A DNA stretch of 64,000 nt from Bradyrhizobium sp. AZCC 1721 (GCF_036924715.1 NZ_JAZHSB010000001.1:4455001-4519000); one strand, 5' to 3'; shown: positions 40,505-52,107, counted from the first letter of the stretch. The notes: generated by a model not told the origin, from the sequence alone. Program-made: numbers and translations.

Positions 40505-40864
40505 TTAGAAGCTCAGTCCGCTCTCGCGGGCGGCGTCCGCGAGCGCTTTGACGCGCCCGTGGTAGAGATAGCTGCCGCGATCGAACACCACTTCCTTGAC
40601 GCCGTTCTTCACGGCGCGTTCCGCCAGCAGCTTGCCGACGGCTTTGGCCGCATCGATGTTGGCGCCGGTGTTGCCGGCCTCGCGCATGGCCTTTTCCAGC
40701 GACGAGGCGGAAGCCAGCGTCTCGCCCTTCAGGTCGTCGATGACCTGGGCGTAGATGTGCTTCGACGAACGGAACACCGACAGACGCGGGCGTCCATTGG
40801 CGGACCGGCGCAGCGAGTTGCGCACTCGCTGCTTGCGCCGGGCATTCGTGACCTTGAGTGACAT
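40505..40864 (-). CDS. rplR: 50S ribosomal protein L18
   Basis: A 119-residue L18 that binds 5S rRNA: RRKQRVRNSLRRSANGRPRL (20), VFRSSKHIYAQVIDD and ending FDRGSYLYHGRVKALADAAR (20). Eleven bases downstream of rplF. Confidence 0.97.
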   Translation of the reverse strand: MSLKVTNARRKQRVRNSLRRSANGRPRLSVFRSSKHIYAQVIDDLKGETLASASSLEKAMREAGNTGANIDAAKAVGKLLAERAVKNGVKEVVFDRGSYLYHGRVKALADAARESGLSF

Positions 40865-40875
40865 GACCGGCTCCG

Positions 40876-41409
40876 TTACTTCTTCTTGCCTTCCTTGCGG
40901 AAGATGAATTCATTGGCGTACTTCACGCCCTTGCCCTTGTAAGGCTCCGGCGGACGGTAGGCGCGGATCTCGGCGGCGACCTGCCCGACGCGCTGGGAAT
41001 CGGTGCCCGAAATCGTGATCTCGGTCGGCTTCGGCACCGCGATGGTGATGCCTTCCGGGATCGCATAGACCACGTCGTGGCTGTAGCCGAGCGCGAGCTG
41101 CAGGTTCTTGCCCTGCATCGCGGCGCGATAGCCGACGCCGGTGATCTCGAGCTTCTTCTCAAAGCCCTTGGTGACGCCCTCGACCAGGTTCGCCACCTGC
41201 GCGCGCGCGGTGCCATACATGGCCTGCGCGCGATTGGTCTTGAACTTCGGCGCGACCTTGACCTCGCCCTTCTCGAACTTCACCTCGACGTCGTCATGCA
41301 CGACGAACTGAAGCTGGCCCTTCGGCCCCTTCACCTTGACGGTCTGTCCCTCGACGGTCGCCGTCACACCGGACGGGATCGCCACAGGCCGTTTGCCAAC
41401 ACGTGACAT
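40876..41409 (-). CDS. rplF: 50S ribosomal protein L6
   Basis: A 177-residue L6: MSRVGKRPVAIPSGVTATVE (20), the second repeat GYRAAMQGKNLQLALGYSHD (20) and YKGKGVKYANEFIFRKEGKK (20) at the C-terminus. The ATG at 41409 gives the family N-terminus; an upstream frame to 41460 is not conserved. Confidence 0.97.
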   Translation of the reverse strand: MSRVGKRPVAIPSGVTATVEGQTVKVKGPKGQLQFVVHDDVEVKFEKGEVKVAPKFKTNRAQAMYGTARAQVANLVEGVTKGFEKKLEITGVGYRAAMQGKNLQLALGYSHDVVYAIPEGITIAVPKPTEITISGTDSQRVGQVAAEIRAYRPPEPYKGKGVKYANEFIFRKEGKKK

Positions 41410-41425
41410 GGCTAAAAATCCTTCC

Positions 41426-41824
41426 TCAGAACACCGTGAAGAGAACTTCGCCGCCCACATTCGCGTCTCGCGCGGCGTGGTCGGCCATGATTCCCTTCGG
41501 CGTCGACAACACCGAAATGCCGAGACCGTTGTTCACACGCGGCAGGTTCTTCACCGAGGCGTAAACCCGGCGGCCCGGCTTCGAGACCCGCTCGATCTCG
41601 CGAATGACGGGCTCGCCGTCGAAATACTTCAACTCGATCTCGAGTTCGCTGCGGCCCGAAGCATGCTCCACGCTGGCATAGCCGCGGATATAGCCCTCGG
41701 CCTTCAGCACTTCGAGCACGCTGGCGCGCATCTTCGAGCCCGGGGTCGAGACCTTGGACTTCGAACGCATCTGCGCGTTGCGGATGCGTGTGATGAGATC
41801 GGAGATCGGATCGTGCGTTGACAT
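41426..41824 (-). CDS. rpsH: 30S ribosomal protein S8
   Basis: A 132-residue S8: MSTHDPISDLITRIRNAQMR (20), SVLEVLKAEGYIRGY, and the C-terminal KNLPRVNNGLGISVLSTPKG (20) that contacts helix 21 of 16S rRNA. S8 also represses the spc operon in E. coli by binding near rplE; whether that holds here is unknown. Confidence 0.97.
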   Translation of the reverse strand: MSTHDPISDLITRIRNAQMRSKSKVSTPGSKMRASVLEVLKAEGYIRGYASVEHASGRSELEIELKYFDGEPVIREIERVSKPGRRVYASVKNLPRVNNGLGISVLSTPKGIMADHAARDANVGGEVLFTVF

Positions 41825-41838
41825 CGTGACGACCCTCC

Positions 41839-42144
41839 TTACCAGCTCGACTTCACGAGCCCGGGAACCAGGCCCTTGGAGCCGAGTTCACGCAGCGCGA
41901 TGCGGGAAAGCTTGTTCTTGCGGTAGTTCGAGCGCGGACGGCCGGTCAGTTCGCAGCGGTTGCGAATCCGCGTGGTCGACGAGTTGCGCGGCATCTGGGC
42001 GAGCTTCAGCGTCGCCGCAAACCGCTCTTCCATCGGCTTGGTCTTGTCGGCGATGATCGCCTTCAGCTTCGCACGCTGCGGGGCGGCGTTCTTGGCCATC
42101 CGCTTGCGCCGGTTGTTCTTCTCGATCGAACTCTTCTTTGCCAT
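41839..42144 (-). CDS. rpsN: 30S ribosomal protein S14 (long, zinc-free form)
   Basis: A 101-residue S14 of the long form lacking the Cys-x-x-Cys zinc ribbon: MAKKSSIEKNNRRKRMAKNA (20), RFAATLKLAQMPRNSSTTRI (20), RNRCELTGRPRSNYRKNKLS (20). Position between rplE and rpsH is standard. Confidence 0.97.
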   Translation of the reverse strand: MAKKSSIEKNNRRKRMAKNAAPQRAKLKAIIADKTKPMEERFAATLKLAQMPRNSSTTRIRNRCELTGRPRSNYRKNKLSRIALRELGSKGLVPGLVKSSW

Positions 42145-42187
42145 GCTTGGCTCCTGGGTTTCCGCGTTTGAGAGGCTTAGCTGCGTC

Positions 42188-42745
42188 TCACTGCCGGAAC
42201 GGGAAATTGAATGCGGTCAACAAGGCGCGCGCCTCGTCGTCGGTCTTCGCCGTGGTGCAGACCGTGATGTCCATGCCGCGGGCTTCCGAAACCTTGTCGA
42301 AATCGATTTCGGGGAAAATGATGTGCTCCTTGAGGCCGAGCGAGTAGTTGCCGCGGCCATCGAAGCTCTTCGGATTGAGGCCACGGAAGTCGCGCACGCG
42401 CGGCAACGCCACGTTCACCAGGCGATCGATGAACTCGTACATCCGCGCTTTGCGCAGCGTGACCTTGCAGCCGATCGGCTGGTTCTCGCGCAGCTTGAAG
42501 GTCGCGATCGCGATCCGCGAATAGGTCACGATCGCCTTCTGGCCGGCGATCTGCGTCAGTTCGCCAGCCGCGGTTTCGGCCTTTTTGCGGTCGTTGACGG
42601 CGTCGCCGACGCCCATGTTGAGCACGACCTTGTCCAGCCGCGGCACCTGCATGACGTTGGCATAGCCGAACTGTTCGGTCAGCTTGCCGCGAATGCTCTT
42701 GTCATACTCCGCGCGCAGGCGCGGCACGTAAGCCGTATCAGCCAT
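42188..42745 (-). CDS. rplE: 50S ribosomal protein L5
   Basis: A 185-residue L5: MADTAYVPRLRAEYDKSIRG (20), NVMQVPRLDKVVLNMGVGDA (20), and FDGRGNYSLGLKEHIIFPEI (20). The ATG at 42745 overlaps the 3' end of the reconstructed rplX by 8 bases, which argues for coupled translation of the two genes. Confidence 0.97.
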   Translation of the reverse strand: MADTAYVPRLRAEYDKSIRGKLTEQFGYANVMQVPRLDKVVLNMGVGDAVNDRKKAETAAGELTQIAGQKAIVTYSRIAIATFKLRENQPIGCKVTLRKARMYEFIDRLVNVALPRVRDFRGLNPKSFDGRGNYSLGLKEHIIFPEIDFDKVSEARGMDITVCTTAKTDDEARALLTAFNFPFRQ

Positions 42746-43053
42746 CGATCTCTGCTCCCGAGCTCTTGGCAACGCGTACCTTCTTGCCATCGGCCTGAAT
42801 CTTGAATCCTATGCGGGTCGGCTTTCCGTCCTTGCCGACATAGGCGATGTTGGACAGGTGGATCGGCGACCTCCTTGGAGATGATGCCGCCTTCCTGGTT
42901 CTGGGTCTGCTTCTGGTGACGCTTCACCATGTTGACGCCGCGCACCAACGCCTTGTTCTCGGCGGGGCGGACCTCGAATACTTCGCCGGTGCGACCCTTG
43001 TCGCGACCGGTCAACACCATGACCTTGTCACCTTTCCGGATCTTGGCAGCCAT
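42738..43053 (-). CDS. rplX: 50S ribosomal protein L24, frame interrupted by one base
   Basis: The gene starts [20 protein letters not shown] (20) and reads correctly through the KOW domain to GGIISKE, about residue 60. Then the frame is lost. On the plus strand the text reads GATCGGCGACCTCC; dropping the A at 42869 restores the normal continuation (A)PIHLSNIAYVGKDGKPTRI, then KVRVAKSSGAEIDG and a TGA at 42740-42738. The restored protein has 104 residues, the usual length. As written the frame runs on to 42679 with an unrelated tail inside rplE. L24 is an essential early assembly protein, so a base-call or assembly error is the likely cause; true mutation or programmed frameshift are less likely. 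rplN upstream shares one base with the start. Confidence 0.85.
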
Positions 43054-43421
43054 CACAGCACCTCCGGCGCAAGCGAAATGATTTTCATGTGGTTCTTGGC
43101 GCGAAGCTCGCGCGGCACCGGCCCGAAGATACGGGTGCCGACCGGCTCCGACTGGTTGTTGATCAAGACGGCGGCGTTGCGGTCGAAGCGGATAACCGAA
43201 CCGTCTGCGCGGCGGATGTCCTTGCGGACGCGCACCACGACGGCCTTCATCACGTCGCCCTTCTTCACCTTGCCGCGCGGAATCGCTTCCTTGATCGACA
43301 CGACGATAACGTCGCCCACGGTGGCATAGCGGCGCTTGGAGCCCCCCAGCACCTTGATGCACATGACACGGCGTGCGCCTGAATTGTCGGCCACGTCGAG
43401 GTTGGTCTGCATCTGAATCAT
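43053..43421 (-). CDS. rplN: 50S ribosomal protein L14
   Basis: A 122-residue L14: [20 protein letters not shown] (20), [17 protein letters not shown] and [20 protein letters not shown] (20). The stop TGA shares its last base with the rplX ATG. It follows rpsQ with an 84-base gap. Confidence 0.97.
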
Positions 43422-43505
43422 TGATGCACCTCGTCCTCTTTCTGATGCGCTCGAATTAGCGCCTAAAATTTTCCCGATTACTCATCCGGCCAGGCCGAAC
43501 GAATC

Positions 43506-43754
43506 TCAGGCGGTTTTCTTCTGTTCGCCCCGGACCACGGTCCAGCGCTTCAACTTCGAGATCGGCTTGCTCTCCTCGATCCACACCATGTCGCCCGGCT
43601 TGAACTCGCCGTTCTCGTCATGCGCGTGGTAGTTCTTGGAGCGGCGGATCGTCTTCTTGTAGATCGGATGGGTGAAGCGGCGATCGACGCGCACCACCAC
43701 CGTCTTGGCTTGCTTGTCGCTCACGACCACGCCCTGAAGGGTACGTTTCGGCAT
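43506..43754 (-). CDS. rpsQ: 30S ribosomal protein S17
   Basis: An 82-residue S17: MPKRTLQGVVVSDKQAKTVV (20), VRVDRRFTHPIYKKTIRRSK (20) and the oligonucleotide-binding end PGDMVWIEESKPISKLKRW (19). Eleven bases behind rpmC. Confidence 0.97.
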   Translation of the reverse strand: MPKRTLQGVVVSDKQAKTVVVRVDRRFTHPIYKKTIRRSKNYHAHDENGEFKPGDMVWIEESKPISKLKRWTVVRGEQKKTA

Positions 43755-43765
43755 AATACGGCCTC

Positions 43766-43972
43766 TTACTTCTTCTTCGCGCGAACCTGCGCGGCGATGG
43801 TCTTGATGCGGGCGATATCGCGGCGGGCTTCGCGCAGCCGCGAGGTGTTTTCCAACTGCCCGGTGGCGCGCTGGAAACGCAGGTTGAAGCGTTCCTTCTT
43901 CAGATTGAGGACGGCATCCTCCCTCTGGTCGTCGCTCATCGCGCGGATGTCTTCAACTTTCATCGGGGCCAT
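43766..43972 (-). CDS. rpmC: 50S ribosomal protein L29
   Basis: A 68-residue L29, two helices: DIRAMSDDQREDAVLNLKKE (20), RFNLRFQRATGQLENTSRLR (20), then DIARIKTIAAQ. Two ATGs are possible: 43972 (MAPMKVED) and 43963 (MKVED). The first has GGAG 8 bases upstream, within the rplP stop region, and is chosen. L29 lies at the polypeptide exit tunnel, next to the trigger-factor site. Confidence 0.95.
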   Translation of the reverse strand: MAPMKVEDIRAMSDDQREDAVLNLKKERFNLRFQRATGQLENTSRLREARRDIARIKTIAAQVRAKKK

Positions 43973-43977
43973 GAGTG

Positions 43978-44391
43978 TTACTCCGCAATGCGCGCGACGA
44001 AGCGCGTCTTGATCGGCAGCTTGGCGGCGGCGAGCGTGAGCGCTTCCCTCGCGGTCTGCACGTTGACGCCGTCGATCTCGAAAATCACCCGGCCGGGCTT
44101 GACCCGCGCCACCCACAATTCCGGCGTTCCCTTGCCGGAACCCATGCGGACTTCGGCGGGCTTCTTCGACACCGGCACGTCCGGGAACACGCGGATCCAG
44201 ACGCGGCCGGCGCGCTTCATGTGGCGGGTCAGCGCGCGGCGCGCGGCTTCGATCTGGCGGGCAGTGACGCGCTCGGGCGCCATCGCCTTCAGGCCGAACT
44301 GGCCGAACGACAACGTCGCACCCGAAGTCGCAACGCCGTGGATACGGCCCTTATGCGCCTTCCGGAACTTCGTTTTCTTTGGTTGCATCAT
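43978..44391 (-). CDS. rplP: 50S ribosomal protein L16
   Basis: A 137-residue L16: MMQPKKTKFRKAHKGRIHGV (20), TLSFGQFGLKAMAPERVTAR (20), VWIRVFPDVPVSKKPAEVRM (20) and GKGTPELWVARVKPGRVIFE (20). Five bases separate it from rpmC. Confidence 0.97.
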   Translation of the reverse strand: MMQPKKTKFRKAHKGRIHGVATSGATLSFGQFGLKAMAPERVTARQIEAARRALTRHMKRAGRVWIRVFPDVPVSKKPAEVRMGSGKGTPELWVARVKPGRVIFEIDGVNVQTAREALTLAAAKLPIKTRFVARIAE

Positions 44392-44421
44392 GGCTTTGAG
44401 CCCTCAAACCTTCCTAATGTC

Positions 44422-45126
44422 TCACGCTGCGGCGGTGTCGCGGCGCGGACGCGCGGTATCGCCTTCGGCCATCTTCTTGTCCTGGGCCATCGGATCGTGC
44501 TCGAGGATCTCGCCCTTGAAGATCCAGACCTTGACGCCGCAGGTGCCGAACGTGGTGAACGCCGTCGCCACGCCGTAATCGACGTCGGCGCGCAGCGTGT
44601 GCAGCGGCACGCGGCCCTCGCGATACCACTCCATGCGCGCGATTTCGGCGCCGCCGAGACGGCCCGAGCAGTTGATGCGGATGCCTTCGGCGCCAAGGCG
44701 CATCGCCGATTGCACCGCCCGCTTCATGGCGCGGCGGAAAGCGACGCGGCGCTCGAGCTGCTGCGCAATCGATTCGGCAACCAGGGTGGCATCGAGTTCG
44801 GGCTTGCGGATTTCGACGATGTTGATGACGACGTCGGAAGCCGTGATGTCGGCAACCCGCTTGCGCAGCTTGTCGATATCGGCGCCCTTCTTGCCGATCA
44901 CGACGCCCGGACGCGCCGAGTGGATCGTCACGCGGCACTTCTTGTGCGGACGCTCGATCACGATGCGGGCGACGGCCGCCTGCTTGAGCTCCTTGTGCAG
45001 GATCTCGCGGATCTTGACGTCTTCATGCAAGAGCTTGCCGTATTCGCTCTTGCCGGCGAACCAACGCGAATCCCACGTGCGGTTGATGCCGAGACGCAGT
45101 CCGATTGGATTGATCTTTTGACCCAT
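44422..45126 (-). CDS. rpsC: 30S ribosomal protein S3
   Basis: A 234-residue S3: MGQKINPIGLRLGINRTWDS (20), the KH domain VTIHSARPGVVIGKKGADID (20), and AMRLGAEGIRINCSGRLGGA (20). It helps form the mRNA entry channel with helicase activity. A basic C-terminal tail (KKMAEGDTARPRRDTAAA) is present. Confidence 0.97.
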   Translation of the reverse strand: MGQKINPIGLRLGINRTWDSRWFAGKSEYGKLLHEDVKIREILHKELKQAAVARIVIERPHKKCRVTIHSARPGVVIGKKGADIDKLRKRVADITASDVVINIVEIRKPELDATLVAESIAQQLERRVAFRRAMKRAVQSAMRLGAEGIRINCSGRLGGAEIARMEWYREGRVPLHTLRADVDYGVATAFTTFGTCGVKVWIFKGEILEHDPMAQDKKMAEGDTARPRRDTAAA

Positions 45127-45145
45127 CGTTTTCTCCTGCGCCGCT

Positions 45146-45532
45146 TTAAGCGCTTGCCTCGGCCTCGACCTGACGAACCACGATGGTCAGGTGCGAGAAC
45201 GGTTTATAGATACGGCCCGAACGGCCACGGCCGCGGGGCGAAAAACGCTTCATGACGATGCCGTTTCCGACATGGGCCTCGGCGACGACGAGATCGTCGA
45301 CCTCGAGGTCATGGTTGTTCTCGGCGTTCGCGATCGCCGATTCCAGGCACTTCTTGACGTCGACCGCGATCCGCTTGCGCGAGAACTGCAGGTCGGCGAG
45401 CGCAGCAGACGCCTTCCGGCCGCGGATCAACTGCGCGACAAGATTGAGCTTCTGCGGGCTGACGCGCAGCATCCGGGCGACTGCCTTGGCCTCGTTGTCC
45501 GCGAGGCTACGTTCGCGCTTTGGTTTGCTCAT
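45146..45532 (-). CDS. rplV: 50S ribosomal protein L22
   Basis: A 128-residue L22: ARMLRVSPQKLNLVAQLIRG (20), RKASAALADLQFSRKRIAVD (20), and the tunnel-lining hairpin MKRFSPRGRGRSGRIYKPF (19) with HLTIVVRQ. Nineteen bases separate it from rpsC. Confidence 0.97.
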   Translation of the reverse strand: MSKPKRERSLADNEAKAVARMLRVSPQKLNLVAQLIRGRKASAALADLQFSRKRIAVDVKKCLESAIANAENNHDLEVDDLVVAEAHVGNGIVMKRFSPRGRGRSGRIYKPFSHLTIVVRQVEAEASA

Positions 45533-45542
45533 CGTCTATTCC

Positions 45543-45821
45543 TCAAGCCTTCTTGGCTTTCTTGTCGCCAGAGTGGCCATGGAAGGTACGGGTCGGCGAG
45601 AACTCGCCGAACTTGTGACCCACCATTTCCTCGTTGACCGAGACCGGCACGTGCTTCTGGCCGTTGTAGACGCCGAACACCAGGCCGACGAACTGCGGCA
45701 GGATGGTCGAGCGGCGGCTCCAGATCTTGATGACGTCGTGACGGCCGGACGCGCGCGCAGCATCTGCCTTCTTGAGCAGAGAGGCTTCGACGAACGGGCC
45801 TTTCCAGACTGAACGAACCAT
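45543..45821 (-). CDS. rpsS: 30S ribosomal protein S19
   Basis: A 92-residue S19: MVRSVWKGPFVEASLLKKAD (20), IKIWSRRSTILPQFVGLVFG (20), and VGHKFGEFSPTRTFHGHSGD (20). Ten bases separate it from rplV. Confidence 0.97.
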   Translation of the reverse strand: MVRSVWKGPFVEASLLKKADAARASGRHDVIKIWSRRSTILPQFVGLVFGVYNGQKHVPVSVNEEMVGHKFGEFSPTRTFHGHSGDKKAKKA

Positions 45822-45833
45822 GTCCGGCGTTCC

Positions 45834-46667
45834 TTACTTCTTCCGCTTGTGGCGGCTTAGGAGGATGAATCGATTGGTCGACTTATTCGAACGGGTCTTC
45901 TTGCCCTTGGTCGGCTTGCCCCACGGCGTGACCGGGTGGCGGCCGCCCGAGGTGCGGCCTTCGCCGCCGCCGTGCGGATGGTCGATCGGGTTCATGACGA
46001 CGCCGCGGTTATGCGGACGCCAGCCCAGCCAGCGGGTGCGGCCGGCCTTGCCGATCGAAATGTTCATGTGATCGGGGTTCGACACCGCACCGATGGTGCC
46101 GCGGCAGCGGCCGTGCACCAGGCGCTGTTCGCCCGAGTTCAGGCGCAGAATGACGTATTCCTGGTCGCGGCCGACGATCTGGGCGTAGGTGCCGGCGGAA
46201 CGGGCGATCTGGCCGCCCTTCCCGATCTTCATCTCGATGTTGTGGACGATGGTGCCGACCGGCATGTTGCCGAGCGGCATGACGTTGCCGGGCTTCACGT
46301 CGACATAGTTGCCGGCAACCACCGTGTCGCCCACGGCCAGCCGCTGCGGCGCCAGGATGTAGGCCTGCTCGCCGTCCTGATACTTGATCAGCGCGATGAA
46401 CGCGGTGCGGTTCGGATCATATTCCAGCCGCTCGACGATGGCGGGCACGTCGACCTTGTTCCGCTTGAAGTCCACCAGGCGGTAGGCCTTCTTGTGGCCG
46501 CCGCCGCGGAAGCGCACGGTGATGCGGCCGGTGTTGTTGCGGCCGCCATTGCCGAGCTTGCCCTCGGTCAGCGCCTTCACCGGCTTGCCCTTGTAGAGCG
46601 CCGAACGGTCGACCATCACCAGTTGGCGCTGGCCCGGCGTCGTCGGATTGTATGTTTTCAATGCCAT
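45834..46667 (-). CDS. rplB: 50S ribosomal protein L2
   Basis: A 277-residue L2: MALKTYNPTTPGQRQLVMVD (20), GRNNTGRITVRFRGGGHKKA (20), and the conserved GVVMNPIDHPHGGGEGRTSG (20) loop with the catalytic-region His used near the peptidyl transferase centre. Twelve bases separate it from rpsS. Confidence 0.97.
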   Translation of the reverse strand: MALKTYNPTTPGQRQLVMVDRSALYKGKPVKALTEGKLGNGGRNNTGRITVRFRGGGHKKAYRLVDFKRNKVDVPAIVERLEYDPNRTAFIALIKYQDGEQAYILAPQRLAVGDTVVAGNYVDVKPGNVMPLGNMPVGTIVHNIEMKIGKGGQIARSAGTYAQIVGRDQEYVILRLNSGEQRLVHGRCRGTIGAVSNPDHMNISIGKAGRTRWLGWRPHNRGVVMNPIDHPHGGGEGRTSGGRHPVTPWGKPTKGKKTRSNKSTNRFILLSRHKRKK

Positions 46668-46679
46668 CGCTGTGTCGCC

Positions 46680-46979
46680 TTATAGTCCGGTGGTGACGTC
46701 GATGCGGTGGCCCTCTTCGAGGGTCACGACAGCCCGCTTGACGTCCGACTGCGAACCGAAATTGCCGCGGAACACCTTGGTCTTGCCCTTGCGGACCAGG
46801 GTGTTCACGCTCTTCACCTTGACGTCGAACAGCTTCTCGACGGCTTCCTTGATTTGCGGCTTGGTCGCCTTGCTGGCGACCTTGAACACGACCTTGTTGT
46901 GCTCGGACGCTACCGTCGCCTTTTCGGTGACGACGGGGGCTACGATCACGTCGTAATGGCGCGGATCGATATTCTTCAT
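46680..46979 (-). CDS. rplW: 50S ribosomal protein L23
   Basis: A 99-residue L23: PRHYDVIVAPVVTEKATVAS (20), FKVASKATKPQIKEAVEKLF (20), VKVKSVNTLVRKGKTKVFRG (20). It forms part of the tunnel exit and docks trigger factor and SRP. The ATG overlaps the rplD stop by 4 bp. Confidence 0.97.
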   Translation of the reverse strand: MKNIDPRHYDVIVAPVVTEKATVASEHNKVVFKVASKATKPQIKEAVEKLFDVKVKSVNTLVRKGKTKVFRGNFGSQSDVKRAVVTLEEGHRIDVTTGL

Positions 46980-47596
46980 TTGAAGCGCGCCTCCAGCGCA
47001 TCGACTGCCGCCTTCGTCAGCACGAGCTTCTGACGGCGCAGAATGTCGTAGACGTTGATGCCCTGGATCGGCAGCACGTCGATGTTCGGAATGTTGCGGG
47101 CCGCGGTCGCGAAACCGTTGTTGAGCTCGGCGCCGTCGATGATCAGCGCGTTGGTGAGCCCAAGGCCGTTGAAATGGCCGACCAGCGCCTTGGTCTTGGC
47201 TTCCTTGACCTGCGCGCTGTCGATCACGATCAGGCCGCCATCCTTGGCCTTCGCCGAGAGCGCATGCTTGAGCGCCAGCGCCCGCACCTTCTTCGGCAGG
47301 CCGATCGCGTGGGAGCGAACCACCGGACCGAACGCACGGCCACCGCCGCGGAACTGCGGCACGCGGGCCGAGCCGTGACGGGCGCCGCCGGTGCCCTTCT
47401 GCTTGTACATCTTCTTGCCGGTGCGCCAGATTTCGGCGCGCCCCTTCGCCTTGTGCGTGCCGGCCTGGCGCTTGTTGAGCTGCCATTGCACGCAACGCTG
47501 GATGATGTCGGCGCGCGGCTCGAGACCGAAGATCGCGTCCGAGAGCTGGACCGATCCGGCTTCCTTACCTTCAAGCGTCGTGACTTTCAGTTCCAT
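46976..47596 (-). CDS. rplD: 50S ribosomal protein L4
   Basis: A 206-residue L4: MELKVTTLEGKEAGSVQLSD (20), GTHKAKGRAEIWRTGKKMYK (20), GGARHGSARVPQFRGGGRAF (20) (the tunnel loop). L4 autoregulates the S10 operon in E. coli; no equivalent leader was seen upstream of rpsJ here. The start follows the rplC stop by one base, so the two are coupled. Confidence 0.97.
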   Translation of the reverse strand: MELKVTTLEGKEAGSVQLSDAIFGLEPRADIIQRCVQWQLNKRQAGTHKAKGRAEIWRTGKKMYKQKGTGGARHGSARVPQFRGGGRAFGPVVRSHAIGLPKKVRALALKHALSAKAKDGGLIVIDSAQVKEAKTKALVGHFNGLGLTNALIIDGAELNNGFATAARNIPNIDVLPIQGINVYDILRRQKLVLTKAAVDALEARFK

Positions 47597-47597
47597 C

Positions 47598-48320
47598 TCA
47601 CGCGCCCTCCTGCTCGGCCGGCGCAGCAGCAGCCTGCTCACCGCCAGCAACCCTAAACTTGCCGGGCTTCGGAGCTTCCTTCGGCAACGGCTTCTTCACG
47701 GCGTCGCGCACCGAGATCCAGCCGCCCTTGGAGCCGGGAACGGCACCCTCGACCAGGATCAGACCGCGCTCGACGTCGGTCTGCACCACACGCAAATTAA
47801 GCGTGGTGATGCGGTCGACACCCATGTGACCGGGCATCTTCTTGTTCTTGAAGGTTTTGCCGGGATCCTGACGTCCGCCGGTCGAACCGATCGAACGGTG
47901 CGAAACCGACACACCGTGGGTGGCGCGCAGGCCGCCGAAATTCCAGCGCTTCATGCCGCCGGCAAAGCCCTTACCAACCGAGGTGCCGGTGACGTCGACG
48001 AACTGGCCGACCACGAAATGGTCCGCCTGGATCTCGGCGCCAACCGGAATCAGCGCATCTTCCGAGACGCGAAATTCGGCGACTTTCCGCTTGGGCTCGA
48101 CCTTGGCCGCGGCAAACTGGCCGCGCTCCGCCTTCGGCAGATACACGGTCTTGCGGGTACCCGCACCGAGCTGCAGCGCGACGTAACCGTTCTTTTCGGT
48201 CGTGCGGTGGCCCAGCACCTGGCAATTGCCCAGCTTCAGCACGGTCACAGGGATGTGTTCGCCGGCCTCCGTAAAGACCCGCGTCATCCCGACCTTTTGT
48301 GCGATCACTCCGGAGCGCAT
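47598..48320 (-). CDS. rplC: 50S ribosomal protein L3
   Basis: A 240-residue L3: MRSGVIAQKVGMTRVFTEAG (20), RATHGVSVSHRSIGSTGGRQ (20) and KKMPGHMGVDRITTLNLRVV (20). The tail is Lys/Ala/Glu-rich (GEQAAAAPAEQEGA). It lies 52 bases behind rpsJ. Confidence 0.97.
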   Translation of the reverse strand: MRSGVIAQKVGMTRVFTEAGEHIPVTVLKLGNCQVLGHRTTEKNGYVALQLGAGTRKTVYLPKAERGQFAAAKVEPKRKVAEFRVSEDALIPVGAEIQADHFVVGQFVDVTGTSVGKGFAGGMKRWNFGGLRATHGVSVSHRSIGSTGGRQDPGKTFKNKKMPGHMGVDRITTLNLRVVQTDVERGLILVEGAVPGSKGGWISVRDAVKKPLPKEAPKPGKFRVAGGEQAAAAPAEQEGA

Positions 48321-48372
48321 CGGCGTGCTTCCTGTTCTTTCTGTCCGCTAAAGTCGGACGAGCTAAAAAATC

Positions 48373-48681
48373 TTAGAGCTTGATCTCGACGTCGACACCG
48401 GCGGCCAGATCGAGCTTCATCAAAGCGTCGACGGTCTGCGGGGTCGGGTCGACAATGTCGAGAAGGCGCTTGTGGGTGCGCATCTCGAATTGCTCGCGGC
48501 TCTTCTTGTCGACGTGTGGCGAACGGTTGACGGTGAACTTCTCGATGCGGGTGGGCAGCGGAATGGGTCCGCGAACCTGGGCACCGGTACGTTTCGCCGT
48601 GTTCACGATCTCGCGGGTCGACGTATCGAGGATTCGATGGTCGAACGCCTTGAGACGGATGCGAATATTTTGGCCGTTCAT
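48373..48681 (-). CDS. rpsJ: 30S ribosomal protein S10 (NusE)
   Basis: A 102-residue S10: [20 protein letters not shown] (20), [20 protein letters not shown] (20), and [20 protein letters not shown] (20). It also joins NusB in antitermination complexes. First gene of the classic S10 operon; the only sequence between it and tuf is the palindromic repeat plus a short leader, so it is probably cotranscribed with tuf. Confidence 0.97.
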
Positions 48682-48709
48682 TGCCGTTTGTCTTTCTTTG
48701 TCGCGTAGG

Positions 48710-48774
48710 GCGAGTGGTGAGCGGCGAATAGCGAATGGAACTGGTCCACTCGCTACTCGCCATTCCCTATTCGC
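48710..48774 (-). repeat. GCGAATA palindromic repeat, copy 3 (tuf-rpsJ)
   Basis: In transcription direction the element begins immediately after the tuf stop: GCGAATAGGGAATGGCGA, GTAGCGAGTGG, then a 7-base loop and CCATTCGCTATTCGCC. The 16-base arms GGCGAGTAGCGAGTGG and CCATTCGCTATTCGCC pair fully as RNA if two G-U wobbles are allowed. Confidence 0.82.
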
Positions 48775-49965
<1,191 letters not shown>

Positions 49966-50005
49966 TTGACTCTCCGTTCAGTCGTTAGCTTGCAACCAAC
50001 GACAA

Positions 50006-52078
<2,073 letters not shown>

Positions 52079-52107
52079 GGGCTGTTCCTTAAATCCGTTC
52101 TTCGCCG

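Noticed and set aside
42679..43053. A longer L24 variant of 124 residues
   Set aside because: The tail after the frameshift is out-of-frame rplX and rplE sequence; the restored frame fits the family exactly.
48682..48774. An L4-type autoregulatory leader before rpsJ
   Set aside because: The gap is filled by the palindromic repeat and a short leader; no S10-leader-like structure was seen.
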